This document shows positions 1 to 7,124 of a DNA stretch of 11,258 nt, in pieces (position 1 is the stretch's first letter; the number at the start of each line of letters is the position of its first letter). The stretch comes from Christensenella sp. UBA3792 (GTDB lineage: Bacteria; Bacillota; Clostridia; Christensenellales; CAG-138). The notes below the pieces were generated by a model. The model had not been told where the DNA came from. It worked only from the letters and a program-made list of their open reading frames with translations, and did no database searches. Both the position numbers and the translations under genes were made by a program. The stretch spans positions 1 to 11,258 of the forward strand of contig DFEW01000064.1 in assembly GCA_002369195.1 (NCBI GenBank), written 5' to 3'.

Positions 1-143
1 TTGCGTGGTTTCTGGGCAGTTGGCTGCTCGGTGTCCTCTACGATTTGAATCCGGTGTATCTTGTTGCCGTATCCGTGGCATCACAGCTTCTGGCAATTGC
101 GTTCTATGCGATATGCCTTCGCTGCAACAGAACGGAGCGCTGA
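1..143 (+). CDS. C-terminal end of a membrane transporter, probably MFS (5' end outside window)
   Basis: The frame starting at base 3 is open from the window edge to TGA at 141-143 and gives 46 residues. It reads as the end of a polytopic membrane protein: a hydrophobic stretch with GSWLLGVLYDLNP, then a second membrane segment (LVAVSVASQLLAIAFYAICL) and a short basic tail ending RCNRTER. Gly-rich helix, a loop with a YD-type motif, a last helix and a basic cytosolic tail is the usual arrangement of helices 11 and 12 of Major Facilitator Superfamily transporters. The substrate cannot be judged from so short a piece. A terminator follows at 182-213. The coding call is fairly safe; the MFS label is inference. 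Confidence 0.6.
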   Translation, partial: AWFLGSWLLGVLYDLNPVYLVAVSVASQLLAIAFYAICLRCNRTER

Positions 144-181
144 ACCCGTTGCCTACCGTTATGCATGTTTACATGTCTTTT

Positions 182-213
182 AAAAAGCACTTGCAAACGC
201 AAGTGCTTTTTTT
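182..213. terminator. Bidirectional rho-independent terminator between convergent transporter and topB genes
   Basis: A 13-bp perfect stem (AAAAAGCACTTGC at 182-194 with its complement at 199-211) closes an AAAC loop. On the plus strand it runs into a T-tract (207-213); on the minus strand the A-rich left arm gives the matching U-tract. It lies 38 bases after the transporter stop and 3 bases beyond the topB stop, so it probably serves both genes. Confidence 0.9.
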
Positions 214-215
214 CG

Positions 216-2435
216 TTACGTCTCGCGCGGCGGCTGCTTTGCGGCGGGCTGCTTTCCCTGCTTTTTCGGCGCCGTCCGTTTCTTTTCTTCGAACTTGAAT
301 ACGATCTTGTTGTCCGGATCGAGCAGCAAATGCGCGCGGAAGGATTTGCCCGCCTTGCTCTTGAAGCCGGAGATCAGACCGCTGTCGCGGTCCTTGATGA
401 GCTTTCGGAACTGTGTTTCCGTCAGATTCTTCTTGCAGATCGTGCCGACCGTGAATTTGCAGCCCTCCTTGTATCCGGAGCAGCCGTAGCCCCAGCTTTG
501 CTTTTTCATCGGTCTGCCGCAGACGGGACACGGCACCGGCGGATTCAGCTCGCCGCCGTGCAGCGCCGTCGTCACCGGCGACGTTTTGATCTCGCCGCAC
601 CACGCCGTTACCGTTCTCTCGATGTCGCGCTGAAATTGCGCCGCATCCTCGTTGCCGCGCTCGATCTCATGCAGGCGCTTTTCCCACTTCGCCGTCAGCG
701 CGGGCGACTTGACGGATTCCACGGTCAGCCCTTCGATCAGCGCAATGCCCTTATCCGTTGCGCACAGCGTCTTTTTGCTGCGCTCCGCGTAGCCGCGCCG
801 GATCAGCGTTTCGATGATGTTGTCGCGGGTCGCCGGCGTTCCGATGCCCGCCACGCTCGGATCGGCGAGGATCTTTTTGAGTTCCTCGTCCTCGAGGTCC
901 TTTCCCGCCGAGATCATCGCCGCAAGCATCGTCTTATCCGTGTACCGCTTCGGCGGCTCGGTTTCCTTTGCCTTGCTCTCATAGGTACCGCGCACGGTCT
1001 CGCCCGTTCGAAGCGTCGGCAGTTCGGTTTCCCTGTCCCTTCCGGTCACCGCCATAAAGCCGGGATCGACGATCACGCTGCCGCTCGATGTGAATTCCTC
1101 GCCCTCCACCGTCGTCGTCACCGCCGTCCGGTTCAGCACCGCGTTTCCGTACAGCATGCAGATGACGCTCTTCGCGATCAGGTCGTAGATCTTTGCCTGA
1201 TAGCCCGTCAGCCCCTTCGGAACGCTCGTCGTCGGAATGATCGCAAAGTGGCTTTCCACCTTTTTGTCGTCGAAATAGCGCCATTTGGCAAAGCTGCGCT
1301 TGCGTCCGTCGATCAGGTTTGTGTAGTCCGCATTCTTCGAAAGACTGTCCAGCACGCGATTCACCGTCGGCACCATGTCCTCGGTCAGATAGCGCGAATC
1401 GGTGCGCGGGTACGTCGTGTAACCGCCGTCGTAGAGCGCCTGCGCCGCATCGAGCGTCTGCTTCAGCGTCATGCCAAACTTCGCGTTTGCGTCCATCTGC
1501 AGCGCCGAGAGACTGTACAGCTGCGGCGGATGCTTCTCCTCCTTCTTCTCGGCGATCTCGGTGACGACGCCGTCCCTGCCGACGATCTTCTTGAGGATGG
1601 CATCGACCGCCGCCCGATCGGTAAACCGCTTTTCCTTGTGCGTCGCGGTGTATGTTTCCCCCTTGTCCGTTCGGAATGTCGCCTCGAGCGTCCAGTACGG
1701 CTCCGGCTTGAAGTTCCGGATCGCGAGTTCGCGATCGACGAGCATCTTGAGCGTCGGCGTCTGCACGCGTCCGATGCTGAGCACCTCGCCCTTCGCATGC
1801 TGATGCAGCGTCATCGCCACCGTCAGATTGATGCCCACGACCCAGTCCGCGATGCCGCGCATCCGTCCGGCAAGCTCGATGTTTCGAACATCCTCGTGCG
1901 TTTTGAGGTTATTGAACGCTTCGACGATGCCCTCCTTGGTCTGCGACGCAAAGCAAACGCGCCAAACCGGTCGCTTGCAGCCCGTCAGCTCGTAGATGTA
2001 CGAAAAGATCACCTCGCCCTCGCGGTCGAAGTCCGTCGCGTTGATGATCCTGTCGCTCTTTAAAAACAGCCGCTTGATCAGCTCGAACTGCTTTTTCGTG
2101 CGCGCGTCGAAGGACGATCCGTCCGTGCGCAGTTTCAGTTCGTACGGGTTCGGCAGAAACGGCGAGGGCAGCTTGTACCAGCTCTTGTATGCGGGGTTGT
2201 AATCCGCCGCGTCCTTGAGCTGTCCGAGATGTCCGAATCCCCATGTGACGAAGCAGTCCTCACCGCAAAAACGGATCTTCAAAAAACCGTCCTTCGTCTG
2301 CTGCGCCTTCACCGCCTTTTCGTTCGATTTCAGCGCAGAAAATGTGACTTCCTTTCCGGAAGCCAAGGTGATCTTGTCCAGCGCCGCCGCGATCTTACTG
2401 CCGACGTCCGGTTTTTCCGCAAGAATTGTGATCAT
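216..2435 (-). CDS. topB: DNA topoisomerase III (type IA topoisomerase)
   Basis: The 739-residue protein is a complete type IA topoisomerase, which cuts one DNA strand through a 5'-phosphotyrosine link and passes the other; topoisomerase III enzymes favour decatenation and separation of recombination or replication intermediates. The N-terminal TOPRIM domain has AEKPD at residues 6-10 and the metal-binding motif DFDREGE at 135-141. The active-site region is TTYPRTDSRYL with the catalytic tyrosine at 342, and ESHFAIIPT at 394-402 is the conserved downstream motif. The C-terminus has a zinc ribbon (CPVC at 636-639, further Cys at 652 and 659) and a Lys-rich tail from about 717. Length matches Firmicute TopB. 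The ATG at 2433-2435 is set by AAGGAG (minus strand, 2443-2448) 7 bases upstream. It is a single-gene unit, divergent from the barnase gene. Mobile elements also carry such enzymes, but nothing here suggests one. Confidence 0.96.
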   Translation of the reverse strand: MITILAEKPDVGSKIAAALDKITLASGKEVTFSALKSNEKAVKAQQTKDGFLKIRFCGEDCFVTWGFGHLGQLKDAADYNPAYKSWYKLPSPFLPNPYELKLRTDGSSFDARTKKQFELIKRLFLKSDRIINATDFDREGEVIFSYIYELTGCKRPVWRVCFASQTKEGIVEAFNNLKTHEDVRNIELAGRMRGIADWVVGINLTVAMTLHQHAKGEVLSIGRVQTPTLKMLVDRELAIRNFKPEPYWTLEATFRTDKGETYTATHKEKRFTDRAAVDAILKKIVGRDGVVTEIAEKKEEKHPPQLYSLSALQMDANAKFGMTLKQTLDAAQALYDGGYTTYPRTDSRYLTEDMVPTVNRVLDSLSKNADYTNLIDGRKRSFAKWRYFDDKKVESHFAIIPTTSVPKGLTGYQAKIYDLIAKSVICMLYGNAVLNRTAVTTTVEGEEFTSSGSVIVDPGFMAVTGRDRETELPTLRTGETVRGTYESKAKETEPPKRYTDKTMLAAMISAGKDLEDEELKKILADPSVAGIGTPATRDNIIETLIRRGYAERSKKTLCATDKGIALIEGLTVESVKSPALTAKWEKRLHEIERGNEDAAQFQRDIERTVTAWCGEIKTSPVTTALHGGELNPPVPCPVCGRPMKKQSWGYGCSGYKEGCKFTVGTICKKNLTETQFRKLIKDRDSGLISGFKSKAGKSFRAHLLLDPDNKIVFKFEEKKRTAPKKQGKQPAAKQPPRET

Positions 2436-2469
2436 ACGTCCGCTCCTTCTCTCCGTCCCTGATACGCAC

Positions 2470-2498
2470 AGTATACCATACCGGACCGGGCTTGAAAA
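2470..2498 (-). promoter_or_regulatory. Probable SigA promoter of topB
   Basis: On the minus strand TTTTCA (2493-2498) and TATACT (2470-2475) are separated by 17 bases, about 35 bases before the topB start codon. The -10 is good and the -35 is moderate (4 of 6). Confidence 0.6.
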
Positions 2499-2534
2499 GG
2501 TGTTCGTCCGTTTCGGATACGTCGCATTTTTTCA

Positions 2535-2562
2535 TTGCCACAGCAGGAAAATGTGCTATAAT
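2535..2562 (+). promoter_or_regulatory. SigA promoter of the barnase-barstar operon
   Basis: TTGCCA (2535-2540), a 16-base spacer and a perfect TATAAT (2557-2562), preceded by TGC to make an extended -10. It sits 22 bases before the barnase ATG, leaving a leader of about 16 bases that is mostly the ribosome binding site. This is one of the strongest promoters in the window and suggests constitutive expression. Confidence 0.85.
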
Positions 2563-2584
2563 GGTTCCAAACGGAGGATACGCT

Positions 2585-3082
2585 ATGAAACTCACAAAAC
2601 GTTTGCTCGCGCTTGTTCTGACGCTGCTGCTCGTCGCTTCGGCGTTCGCCTGCGCGGCGCAGCTCGTGCCGGTGCCGAATGCGCCGGATCCGGTCGATCT
2701 GCCGGTCTATGAAGCGGACGACACGCCCTGCCCCGTCTCCGAGGACGGCGAATACTGGACGAAGGACGACGTCGCGCTGTACATTCACCTGTACGGACAT
2801 CTGCCGAAAAACTACATTTCCAAGAGCAAGGCGCAGTCGCTCGGCTGGGAGGGCGGTTCGCTGGAGCCGTACGCGCCCGGCTGCTCCATCGGCGGCGGGC
2901 GGTTCGGCAATTACGAAGGGCTGCTGCCGACGAAGAAAGGACGCACCTATACCGAATGTGACATCGACACGCGCGGCAAAAAGAGCCGCGGCGCAAAGCG
3001 GATCGTGTTCAGCAACGACGGACTGATCTATTACACCGACGACCACTACGAAAGCTTTACCCTGCTGTACGGAGGAGAATAA
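2585..3082 (+). CDS. Secreted barnase-type guanyl-specific ribonuclease
   Basis: The 165-residue protein has an N-terminal signal (basic MKLTKR, then a hydrophobic core to about residue 22) and a C-terminal domain clearly of the barnase (RNase N1/T1) family, which cleaves RNA 3' of guanine. Compared with Bacillus barnase, the region YISKSKAQSLGW carries the substrate-binding Lys (Lys80), SIGGGRFGN at 101-109 matches the guanine-binding stretch, and the catalytic residues are all present: Glu124 (in YTECDID), Arg139 (in AKRIVFSND) and His154 (in TDDHYESFT). The enzyme should therefore be active. The start at 2585 is chosen over upstream ATGs because GGAGGA (2573-2578) lies 6 bases before it and only this start leads with a signal peptide. 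Cys23 (AFAC) might be lipidated, but the lipobox is poor. The next gene, with no gap, is its inhibitor. Confidence 0.93.
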   Translation: MKLTKRLLALVLTLLLVASAFACAAQLVPVPNAPDPVDLPVYEADDTPCPVSEDGEYWTKDDVALYIHLYGHLPKNYISKSKAQSLGWEGGSLEPYAPGCSIGGGRFGNYEGLLPTKKGRTYTECDIDTRGKKSRGAKRIVFSNDGLIYYTDDHYESFTLLYGGE

Positions 3083-3358
3083 ATGGAACTCATCATCATC
3101 GACGGAAAACGCATGACCACGGTGGAAGAAACGCACCGGTATCTTGAACGCGCCCTGCGCCTGCCGCCGTATTACGGTCACAATCTCGACGCGCTCTACG
3201 ACTGCCTCGGCGATCTTTCCCAGAACGTGTACATCATTCTCATCAACGGTGATCTGCTCGACAGCAACCTCGGCGAATACGCACAAAAGCTTCGCGCCGT
3301 CTTTACGGACGCGAGCCGCGTTCCCTTCGCGTTCCGCTTTCTCGAAAACCCGAGCTGA
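3083..3358 (+). CDS. Barstar-type ribonuclease inhibitor
   Basis: The 91-residue protein matches barstar in length and layout. It has the inhibitory segment PPYYGHNLDALYDCL at residues 28-42; Asp36 and Asp40 correspond to barstar Asp35 and Asp39, which plug the barnase active site, and Tyr30 to Tyr29. It has no signal peptide, so it stays in the cytoplasm and protects the cell from nuclease before export, the known logic of this pair. Its ATG directly follows the barnase TAA (TAAATG), and GGAGGAG (3071-3077) lies inside the end of the barnase gene, so translation of toxin and antidote is probably coupled. A terminator closes the operon. Confidence 0.93.
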   Translation: MELIIIDGKRMTTVEETHRYLERALRLPPYYGHNLDALYDCLGDLSQNVYIILINGDLLDSNLGEYAQKLRAVFTDASRVPFAFRFLENPS

Positions 3359-3372
3359 GCCAAATTCCGTCC

Positions 3373-3414
3373 CCCTCCCGCGCCGCGCAAGCCGTCGGGA
3401 GGGCTTTTTCTTTT
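3373..3414 (+). terminator. Rho-independent terminator of the barnase-barstar operon
   Basis: CCCTCCCG (3373-3380) pairs with CGGGAGGG (3396-3403) around a 15-base GC-rich loop and is followed by a T-rich tract (3405-3414, one C). It begins 14 bases after the barstar stop. Confidence 0.88.
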
Positions 3415-3471
3415 GCTTGTGCGCATGTGTGAATGCGGTTTTAACAATCCGTGAACGATGCGCCGGAGGCG

Positions 3472-3501
3472 TTGACCGGCACAAGAATGCGGGCGTAAAA
3501 T
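3472..3501 (+). promoter_or_regulatory. SigA promoter of the 33-codon gene
   Basis: TTGACC (3472-3477), an 18-base spacer and TAAAAT (3496-3501), each 5 of 6 to consensus. It lies 31 bases before the small gene's ATG and after the barstar terminator, so the gene is its own transcription unit. Confidence 0.75.
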
Positions 3502-3532
3502 AGGTGGCGAAGTCGGAACGGAGGATAAGGCA

Positions 3533-3634
3533 ATGGACGAACAGAAACGCGTCGTGGTTCTGCCGGAGGACGGCAAGGAAATCGAGGACAGGCAAGTTCC
3601 CTTCGAGGATCTGATCTCCGAACTTCGCTATTGA
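3533..3634 (+). CDS. Small protein of 33 residues, function unknown
   Basis: ATG at 3533 to TGA at 3632-3634 encodes a 33-residue, very charged, mainly acidic peptide, beginning MDEQKRVVVLPEDGKEIED and ending FEDLISELRY. It has no Cys, no signal peptide and no membrane segment. I do not recognise a family. The case for a real gene is positional: a good SigA promoter (3472-3501), GGAGGA (3520-3525) 7 bases before the ATG, no overlap with other genes, and a perfect short terminator 6 bases after the stop, giving a transcript of about 150 bases. It could be a small regulatory or binding protein; the transcript might also work as an RNA. A ribosomally made peptide precursor is possible, but no maturation enzyme lies nearby. 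Confidence 0.7.
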   Translation: MDEQKRVVVLPEDGKEIEDRQVPFEDLISELRY

Positions 3635-3640
3635 TTTTCT

Positions 3641-3659
3641 GATGCTTCGGCATCTTTTT
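3641..3659 (+). terminator. Terminator 1 of 3 after the 33-codon gene
   Basis: GATGC (3641-3645), TTCG tetraloop, GCATC (3650-3654), then five Ts. The stem is short, but the UUCG-type loop is especially stable. Confidence 0.85.
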
Positions 3660-3662
3660 CAT

Positions 3663-3685
3663 GTCCCGAACGGGACTGTTCTTTT
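3663..3685 (+). terminator. Terminator-like hairpin 2 of 3
   Basis: GTCCC (3663-3667) pairs with GGGAC (3672-3676) around GAAC and is followed by TGTTCTTTT. The U-tract is interrupted, so termination is probably weaker than for its two neighbours. Confidence 0.6.
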
Positions 3686-3688
3686 GTT

Positions 3689-3719
3689 CTCCCGAATTTT
3701 GCGGGAGTTTTTCTTTTTT
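3689..3719 (+). terminator. Terminator 3 of 3, just before the ECF promoter
   Basis: CTCCCG (3689-3694) pairs with CGGGAG (3702-3707) around a 7-base loop and leads into TTTTTCTTTTTT (3708-3719). The T-tract ends two bases before the likely ECF -35 element, so it insulates the sigma factor gene from upstream transcription. Confidence 0.88.
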
Positions 3720-3720
3720 C

Positions 3721-3749
3721 TGCAACCTTTTGTCCCGCACAGGCATCTA
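3721..3749 (+). promoter_or_regulatory. Likely autoregulatory ECF-sigma promoter
   Basis: TGCAAC (3721-3726) followed by CTTTT, then CATCTA (3744-3749) after a 17-base spacer. The AAC core in the -35 and a C-T-C-T type -10 resemble ECF promoters of Firmicutes, which usually read like TGAAAC...CGTC. No good SigA promoter is visible between the terminator and the sigma gene. Transcription would start near 3757, leaving a leader of about 56 bases. Assigning it to the neighbouring sigma factor is inference. Confidence 0.55.
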
Positions 3750-3812
3750 TAAGGTGTACGATCGCACAACGATCCCTTTCCTGCCGGCGGAAAGGAACGA
3801 AAGGAGTTTTCC

Positions 3813-4298
3813 ATGCCAAGTCAAACAGACAAGATGTGGTTTTCGGAACAGGTACGACCGATGCTCGATACACTTTACCATGTCGCGTACGCCGTGGTGC
3901 AAAACGACGCCGACGCGCAGGATGCGGTCCAGGACTGCATTGAACAGGCATACGTTTCTCTGGATTCGCTCAAGGATCGAAAGAAATTTCAGCCGTGGAT
4001 CATGCGCATTCTGAAAAACAAATGCTACGCGCTTCTTCGTCAAAAGAAGCATGTCATTCCGTTCGACGATCTGCCGGAATCCGGTATCGAGCCATTCGAT
4101 GACATGGACCTGAAAGCTGCGTTTTCGCGGCTTTCCGCCGAAAGCCGTCTCGCGATCACGCTCTACTATTACGAGGGTTATCGCGTATCCGAAATCGCCG
4201 CGCTGCTCAACGAGCCGGAGGGTACGGTCAAGAGCCGTCTCTCGCGCGCAAGAAAAGCGCTGCGGCAGGACCTGCAGGAGGTGCCATATGCAAACTGA
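3813..4298 (+). CDS. ECF-family RNA polymerase sigma factor
   Basis: The 161-residue protein has the two-domain plan of extracytoplasmic-function sigma factors. Region 2 (about residues 13-78) includes NDADAQDAVQDCIEQAY, the helix that binds the -10 element and core polymerase, and the typical FQPWIMRILKNKCYALLR segment. Region 4 (about 101-155) contains LSAESRLAITLYYYEGY and the helix-turn-helix VSEIAALLNEPEGTVKSRLS, which reads the -35 element. AAGGAG (3801-3806) lies 6 bases before the ATG. The gene overlaps the next by 11 bases; that partner looks like its membrane anti-sigma factor, so this pair should turn an envelope signal into transcription. The upstream ECF-like promoter suggests positive autoregulation. 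The stimulus and the regulon cannot be told from the sequence. Confidence 0.93.
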   Translation: MPSQTDKMWFSEQVRPMLDTLYHVAYAVVQNDADAQDAVQDCIEQAYVSLDSLKDRKKFQPWIMRILKNKCYALLRQKKHVIPFDDLPESGIEPFDDMDLKAAFSRLSAESRLAITLYYYEGYRVSEIAALLNEPEGTVKSRLSRARKALRQDLQEVPYAN

Positions 4299-6114
4299 AT
4301 CCAACAACGCGTATCGAAACGATCCGCTTTTCCCACCCATCCCGAAGGGCTATCATGAACGAATGGAGAACGTTCTCAAATCGCTGCCTGTCGAATCGCA
4401 CAAGGTGCGGATCCCCAAAAAGCGCGGCATCATTCTACTCGCCGCCGCGCTTGCCGCGCTGCTTGCCGTCGGCACCGCCGTCGCGGTCTCGATGAGCACC
4501 CGTGATCAGCTGCAGGAAGCTGTGGAGAACCGCATCGAAACGAGCGACGACGAACGCTATGCACAGGCGCGCGAAATGGCGATCGATCGAATCACCAACG
4601 ACGTTTGGGAGCGTCCGATCCCGCTGGACGTCTCCGCAACCGTCGGCGACGTGACGTTGACGCTCAAAGAGATCGAGGTCTACGGCGGCGAAGCGACGCT
4701 GCTCATCAAACCCGAGAGCGAGCGCACCGGCATGGTCGTCACCCTCGATCAGGAGGATTACCGAAACGATACGCATACACAGCGCATTGTCAGCGCGCAT
4801 GAACAGATTTGTGCGTTCGGCACGGACGCACGTGATTTCCGTCTGACGATCGGCGATACAAACCGCGAACCGTATGTTGTGGATGATATCGCTGCCTGGT
4901 ATACCGAGAACGATGCTTTTCATATGACATTCCACAACATGCCCCGCACGATCGAAAACGGCACGGCGCTGACCTTATCCGGCACGCTGTACCTCTGCGA
5001 CAGGGATGGCCGCCGCACAGGCGAGATCGGCTCGTTCTCGATCCCGTTTGTCTACGATTACACCGACGAGATGCGCGAAGCCGACATTCAAAAACTAACC
5101 GAGGAGATCCTGTCAACGAACGACCGCATCGACGCCGCTACGCACGATCAGCTTGCCGCGCTTCCGGAGCAAGCCACGCCGTTGGAAGTCAGCGTCGGTT
5201 TGACGACCTACCACGACGTCGCATCCGATGAACATGGGATTTTGCTCGGACTAACGAAACGCTTTACGGAGATCGGGTGGTATGACTATACGTACTTCTG
5301 CATGGACGGATACTTTGTGACGGACGAGCATCTCGCGCAGGAGTTCGCACCCGACCGAAAATCCGGCACGCAGCTGCTGCGGCTTCCCTACTATGCGGAT
5401 GCGGCGTATCTTCCAGACGTTCTGACGGTCGCCTGCGTGCATATGATCGGTCAGCTCACGCCGCTGGAACCGGAGGGCTGGAGCGGTCCCGATTCCTGGG
5501 AAACCGCGGTGTTTGTGTTCCGCTACAACCGCAAAACCGGCGAAGTATCGCTTCCGAAAAACGATGCGGAACGCGATGCATGGTTTACGCCGCAGGATCT
5601 TACCATCACCACGACGTCGCTGGATCCGTTCTATGACTACTGTGAGACGATCGATGTTTCGGGCATCACCGATACGCAAAACGGGACGACCGTTACGATC
5701 AAGAGCGTGGTGTTCCAACCGGACGGCACCATGTACATCCTGTTTTGCGCGGATCATCTTGCGTGCGAAGTGATCGCATGGGAAACCATGCCGAAGGAAA
5801 TTTGCATCAACGGTGTAACGGTGGACGCCGCGGGCGCGGAGCCGGGCTTTTACATGGACGAAGAAAGCATTGCGTTTACGCTTGACACCTACGACATGCA
5901 AAAGACGCGTTGGATCAACAGCTATTGGAGCATGAAACCGCCGATGCGCCGCGACATGTATGACGGTCCGATCACAATCGAGATCAAGGATTGGGACCTC
6001 TACGATCTGAACGCGCAGGGCGAACGCGAATTTGTCGGTACGTTCAGCTTTACCTTCACGATCCCGTCCGACGGTTCGGCTTACACGGTACAGCCGCGAT
6101 TCGACGTCTTTTGA
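4288..6114 (+). CDS. Anti-sigma-like one-pass membrane protein (DUF4179-type layout)
   Basis: The 608-residue protein has a short cytoplasmic head (residues 1-46, with FPPIPKGYHERMENVLKSL resembling the head of anti-sigma proteins paired with clostridial ECF factors), one membrane helix at about 47-69 preceded by PKKRG, and a large outer region of about 540 residues rich in beta-type sequence and aromatic residues. The head would hold the sigma factor and the outer region would sense the signal. It lacks the Cys/His zinc motif of classical anti-sigma domains. Its ATG lies inside the sigma gene (11-base overlap), with AGGAGG (4276-4281) 6 bases upstream, so the two are translationally coupled. 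The outer part is long for a DUF4179 protein, and its C-terminal half (from about 440) may be a separate domain. The anti-sigma role is inferred from layout and context. Confidence 0.82.
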   Translation: MQTESNNAYRNDPLFPPIPKGYHERMENVLKSLPVESHKVRIPKKRGIILLAAALAALLAVGTAVAVSMSTRDQLQEAVENRIETSDDERYAQAREMAIDRITNDVWERPIPLDVSATVGDVTLTLKEIEVYGGEATLLIKPESERTGMVVTLDQEDYRNDTHTQRIVSAHEQICAFGTDARDFRLTIGDTNREPYVVDDIAAWYTENDAFHMTFHNMPRTIENGTALTLSGTLYLCDRDGRRTGEIGSFSIPFVYDYTDEMREADIQKLTEEILSTNDRIDAATHDQLAALPEQATPLEVSVGLTTYHDVASDEHGILLGLTKRFTEIGWYDYTYFCMDGYFVTDEHLAQEFAPDRKSGTQLLRLPYYADAAYLPDVLTVACVHMIGQLTPLEPEGWSGPDSWETAVFVFRYNRKTGEVSLPKNDAERDAWFTPQDLTITTTSLDPFYDYCETIDVSGITDTQNGTTVTIKSVVFQPDGTMYILFCADHLACEVIAWETMPKEICINGVTVDAAGAEPGFYMDEESIAFTLDTYDMQKTRWINSYWSMKPPMRRDMYDGPITIEIKDWDLYDLNAQGEREFVGTFSFTFTIPSDGSAYTVQPRFDVF

Positions 6115-6124
6115 ATCGCACACA

Positions 6125-6160
6125 AAAGGAGCTGTCGCTTGACAGCTCCTTTGCTTTTTT
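6125..6160. terminator. Terminator between the anti-sigma and lipoprotein genes
   Basis: A 12-bp perfect stem (AAAGGAGCTGTC at 6125-6136 with 6141-6152) with a GCTT loop, then GCTTTTTT on the plus strand. The minus-strand side has only TTTTG, so it should act best on the plus-strand operon but may also serve the convergent lipoprotein operon, whose last stop codon is at 6165. Confidence 0.88.
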
Positions 6161-6164
6161 GCGA

Positions 6165-7112
6165 TCAGTCCGCGAAAAAGAGATTGTCGAAGTATTCGTC
6201 CTGCTCGACGCCGTCGATCCGGTACTGCCAGTTGTCCGGATCGAAGTCGATCGAGACCGTGGCGTATACGCTGCCGTCCTCGGTGCGGACCTCCGCCTGC
6301 GTGAGCGATTCATGGTAGCGCACGAGCAGAATGCAGTTGCCAGCGGTGAGGATCGCGGGCTGTCCGTCGACCGTGCACGGCAGGTCCCGCACGAGGTGCA
6401 GCAGATATCCGCCCTCGAACAGGTTCTGACGGTATTCCTTCAGGTATTCTTCGGACGGCATCCAGCAGGTAAGCCATTCGGTATCCGGCTCGAACGCATC
6501 GCCGTAGTAGTGGCGCGTGCCAGAATTGGAACCGAACAGGCCGGTGTTCTCGTACGAAATAAACGCCTCCGCCTCCGCATCCCAGTCGACCAGACCGTAG
6601 ATTTGCCGGTCGATGACCAGTGCATCGCCCTCCGGATGCAGGACGGTCGCAACATAATCGTCGGACGCCTCGTCCGCAACCACGATGAGGTTGCGATAGG
6701 GCGACGCCGGATCGAGATCGCACAGGTATACCGTCATCAGCGCGGCACTGTTCGGAAACTCCTCGATGCGGTCGCCGACGGTCAAAAAGAGCAGATCCTC
6801 CTCCCAGTTGATTTCGATGGCGATCGGCTCCGCCGTGCCGTCGTTGTCGAGATCATATTCGAAGATCGTTGCTTTCGTTTCGCCGTCGTCCAGATCCTCG
6901 TACGCCGAAAACACGTCGATCAGCTCCGTGCGTACGGGTGCCGCTTGCTCCGGTTCGAGCGGGGTACCCCCGTTCGGCTGAACGGACGGCGTGTCCGACT
7001 GCGCACTTGCCGGTTCGGGCGTCTGCACGCTGTCGACGGGCGCAGCTTCGGGCGTGCATGCAGCGCACACAAGCAGCGCAAGGAGCAGGAAAACTGCCAA
7101 AATGCGTTTCAT
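6165..7112 (-). CDS. Lipoprotein of unknown function, second of a paralogous pair
   Basis: The 315-residue protein starts with a lipoprotein signal (MKRILAVFLLLALLVCAAC; Cys19 is the likely lipidated residue), then a Pro/Thr/Glu-rich linker to about residue 60 and a globular domain to the end. The domain has EYDLDNDGTAE at 85-95, which resembles a calcium-binding DxDxDG loop, YLCDLDPASPYRNL at 129-142, EASDDYVAT at 148-156, HLVRDLPCTVDGQPA at 239-253 and a C-terminal YFDNLFFAD. The same landmarks occur in the same order in the upstream neighbour, so the two arose by duplication. The start is set by GGAGGG (minus strand, 7119-7124), which begins directly after the neighbour's TGA; the genes are 12 bases apart and cotranscribed. 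I do not recognise a named family. Binding an extracellular ligand or sensing is plausible but unproven. Confidence 0.85.
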   Translation of the reverse strand: MKRILAVFLLLALLVCAACTPEAAPVDSVQTPEPASAQSDTPSVQPNGGTPLEPEQAAPVRTELIDVFSAYEDLDDGETKATIFEYDLDNDGTAEPIAIEINWEEDLLFLTVGDRIEEFPNSAALMTVYLCDLDPASPYRNLIVVADEASDDYVATVLHPEGDALVIDRQIYGLVDWDAEAEAFISYENTGLFGSNSGTRHYYGDAFEPDTEWLTCWMPSEEYLKEYRQNLFEGGYLLHLVRDLPCTVDGQPAILTAGNCILLVRYHESLTQAEVRTEDGSVYATVSIDFDPDNWQYRIDGVEQDEYFDNLFFAD

Positions 7113-7124
7113 ATGCTTCCCTCC

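Noticed and set aside
165..2063. 632-codon open frame on the plus strand
   Set aside because: It lies antisense to topB, is Arg/Leu/His-rich without motifs and has no ribosome binding site; it is a shadow of GC-rich codon use.
2432..3595. 387-codon open frame on the minus strand
   Set aside because: Antisense to barnase and barstar, whose family residues are unmistakable; it also crosses their promoter and terminator.
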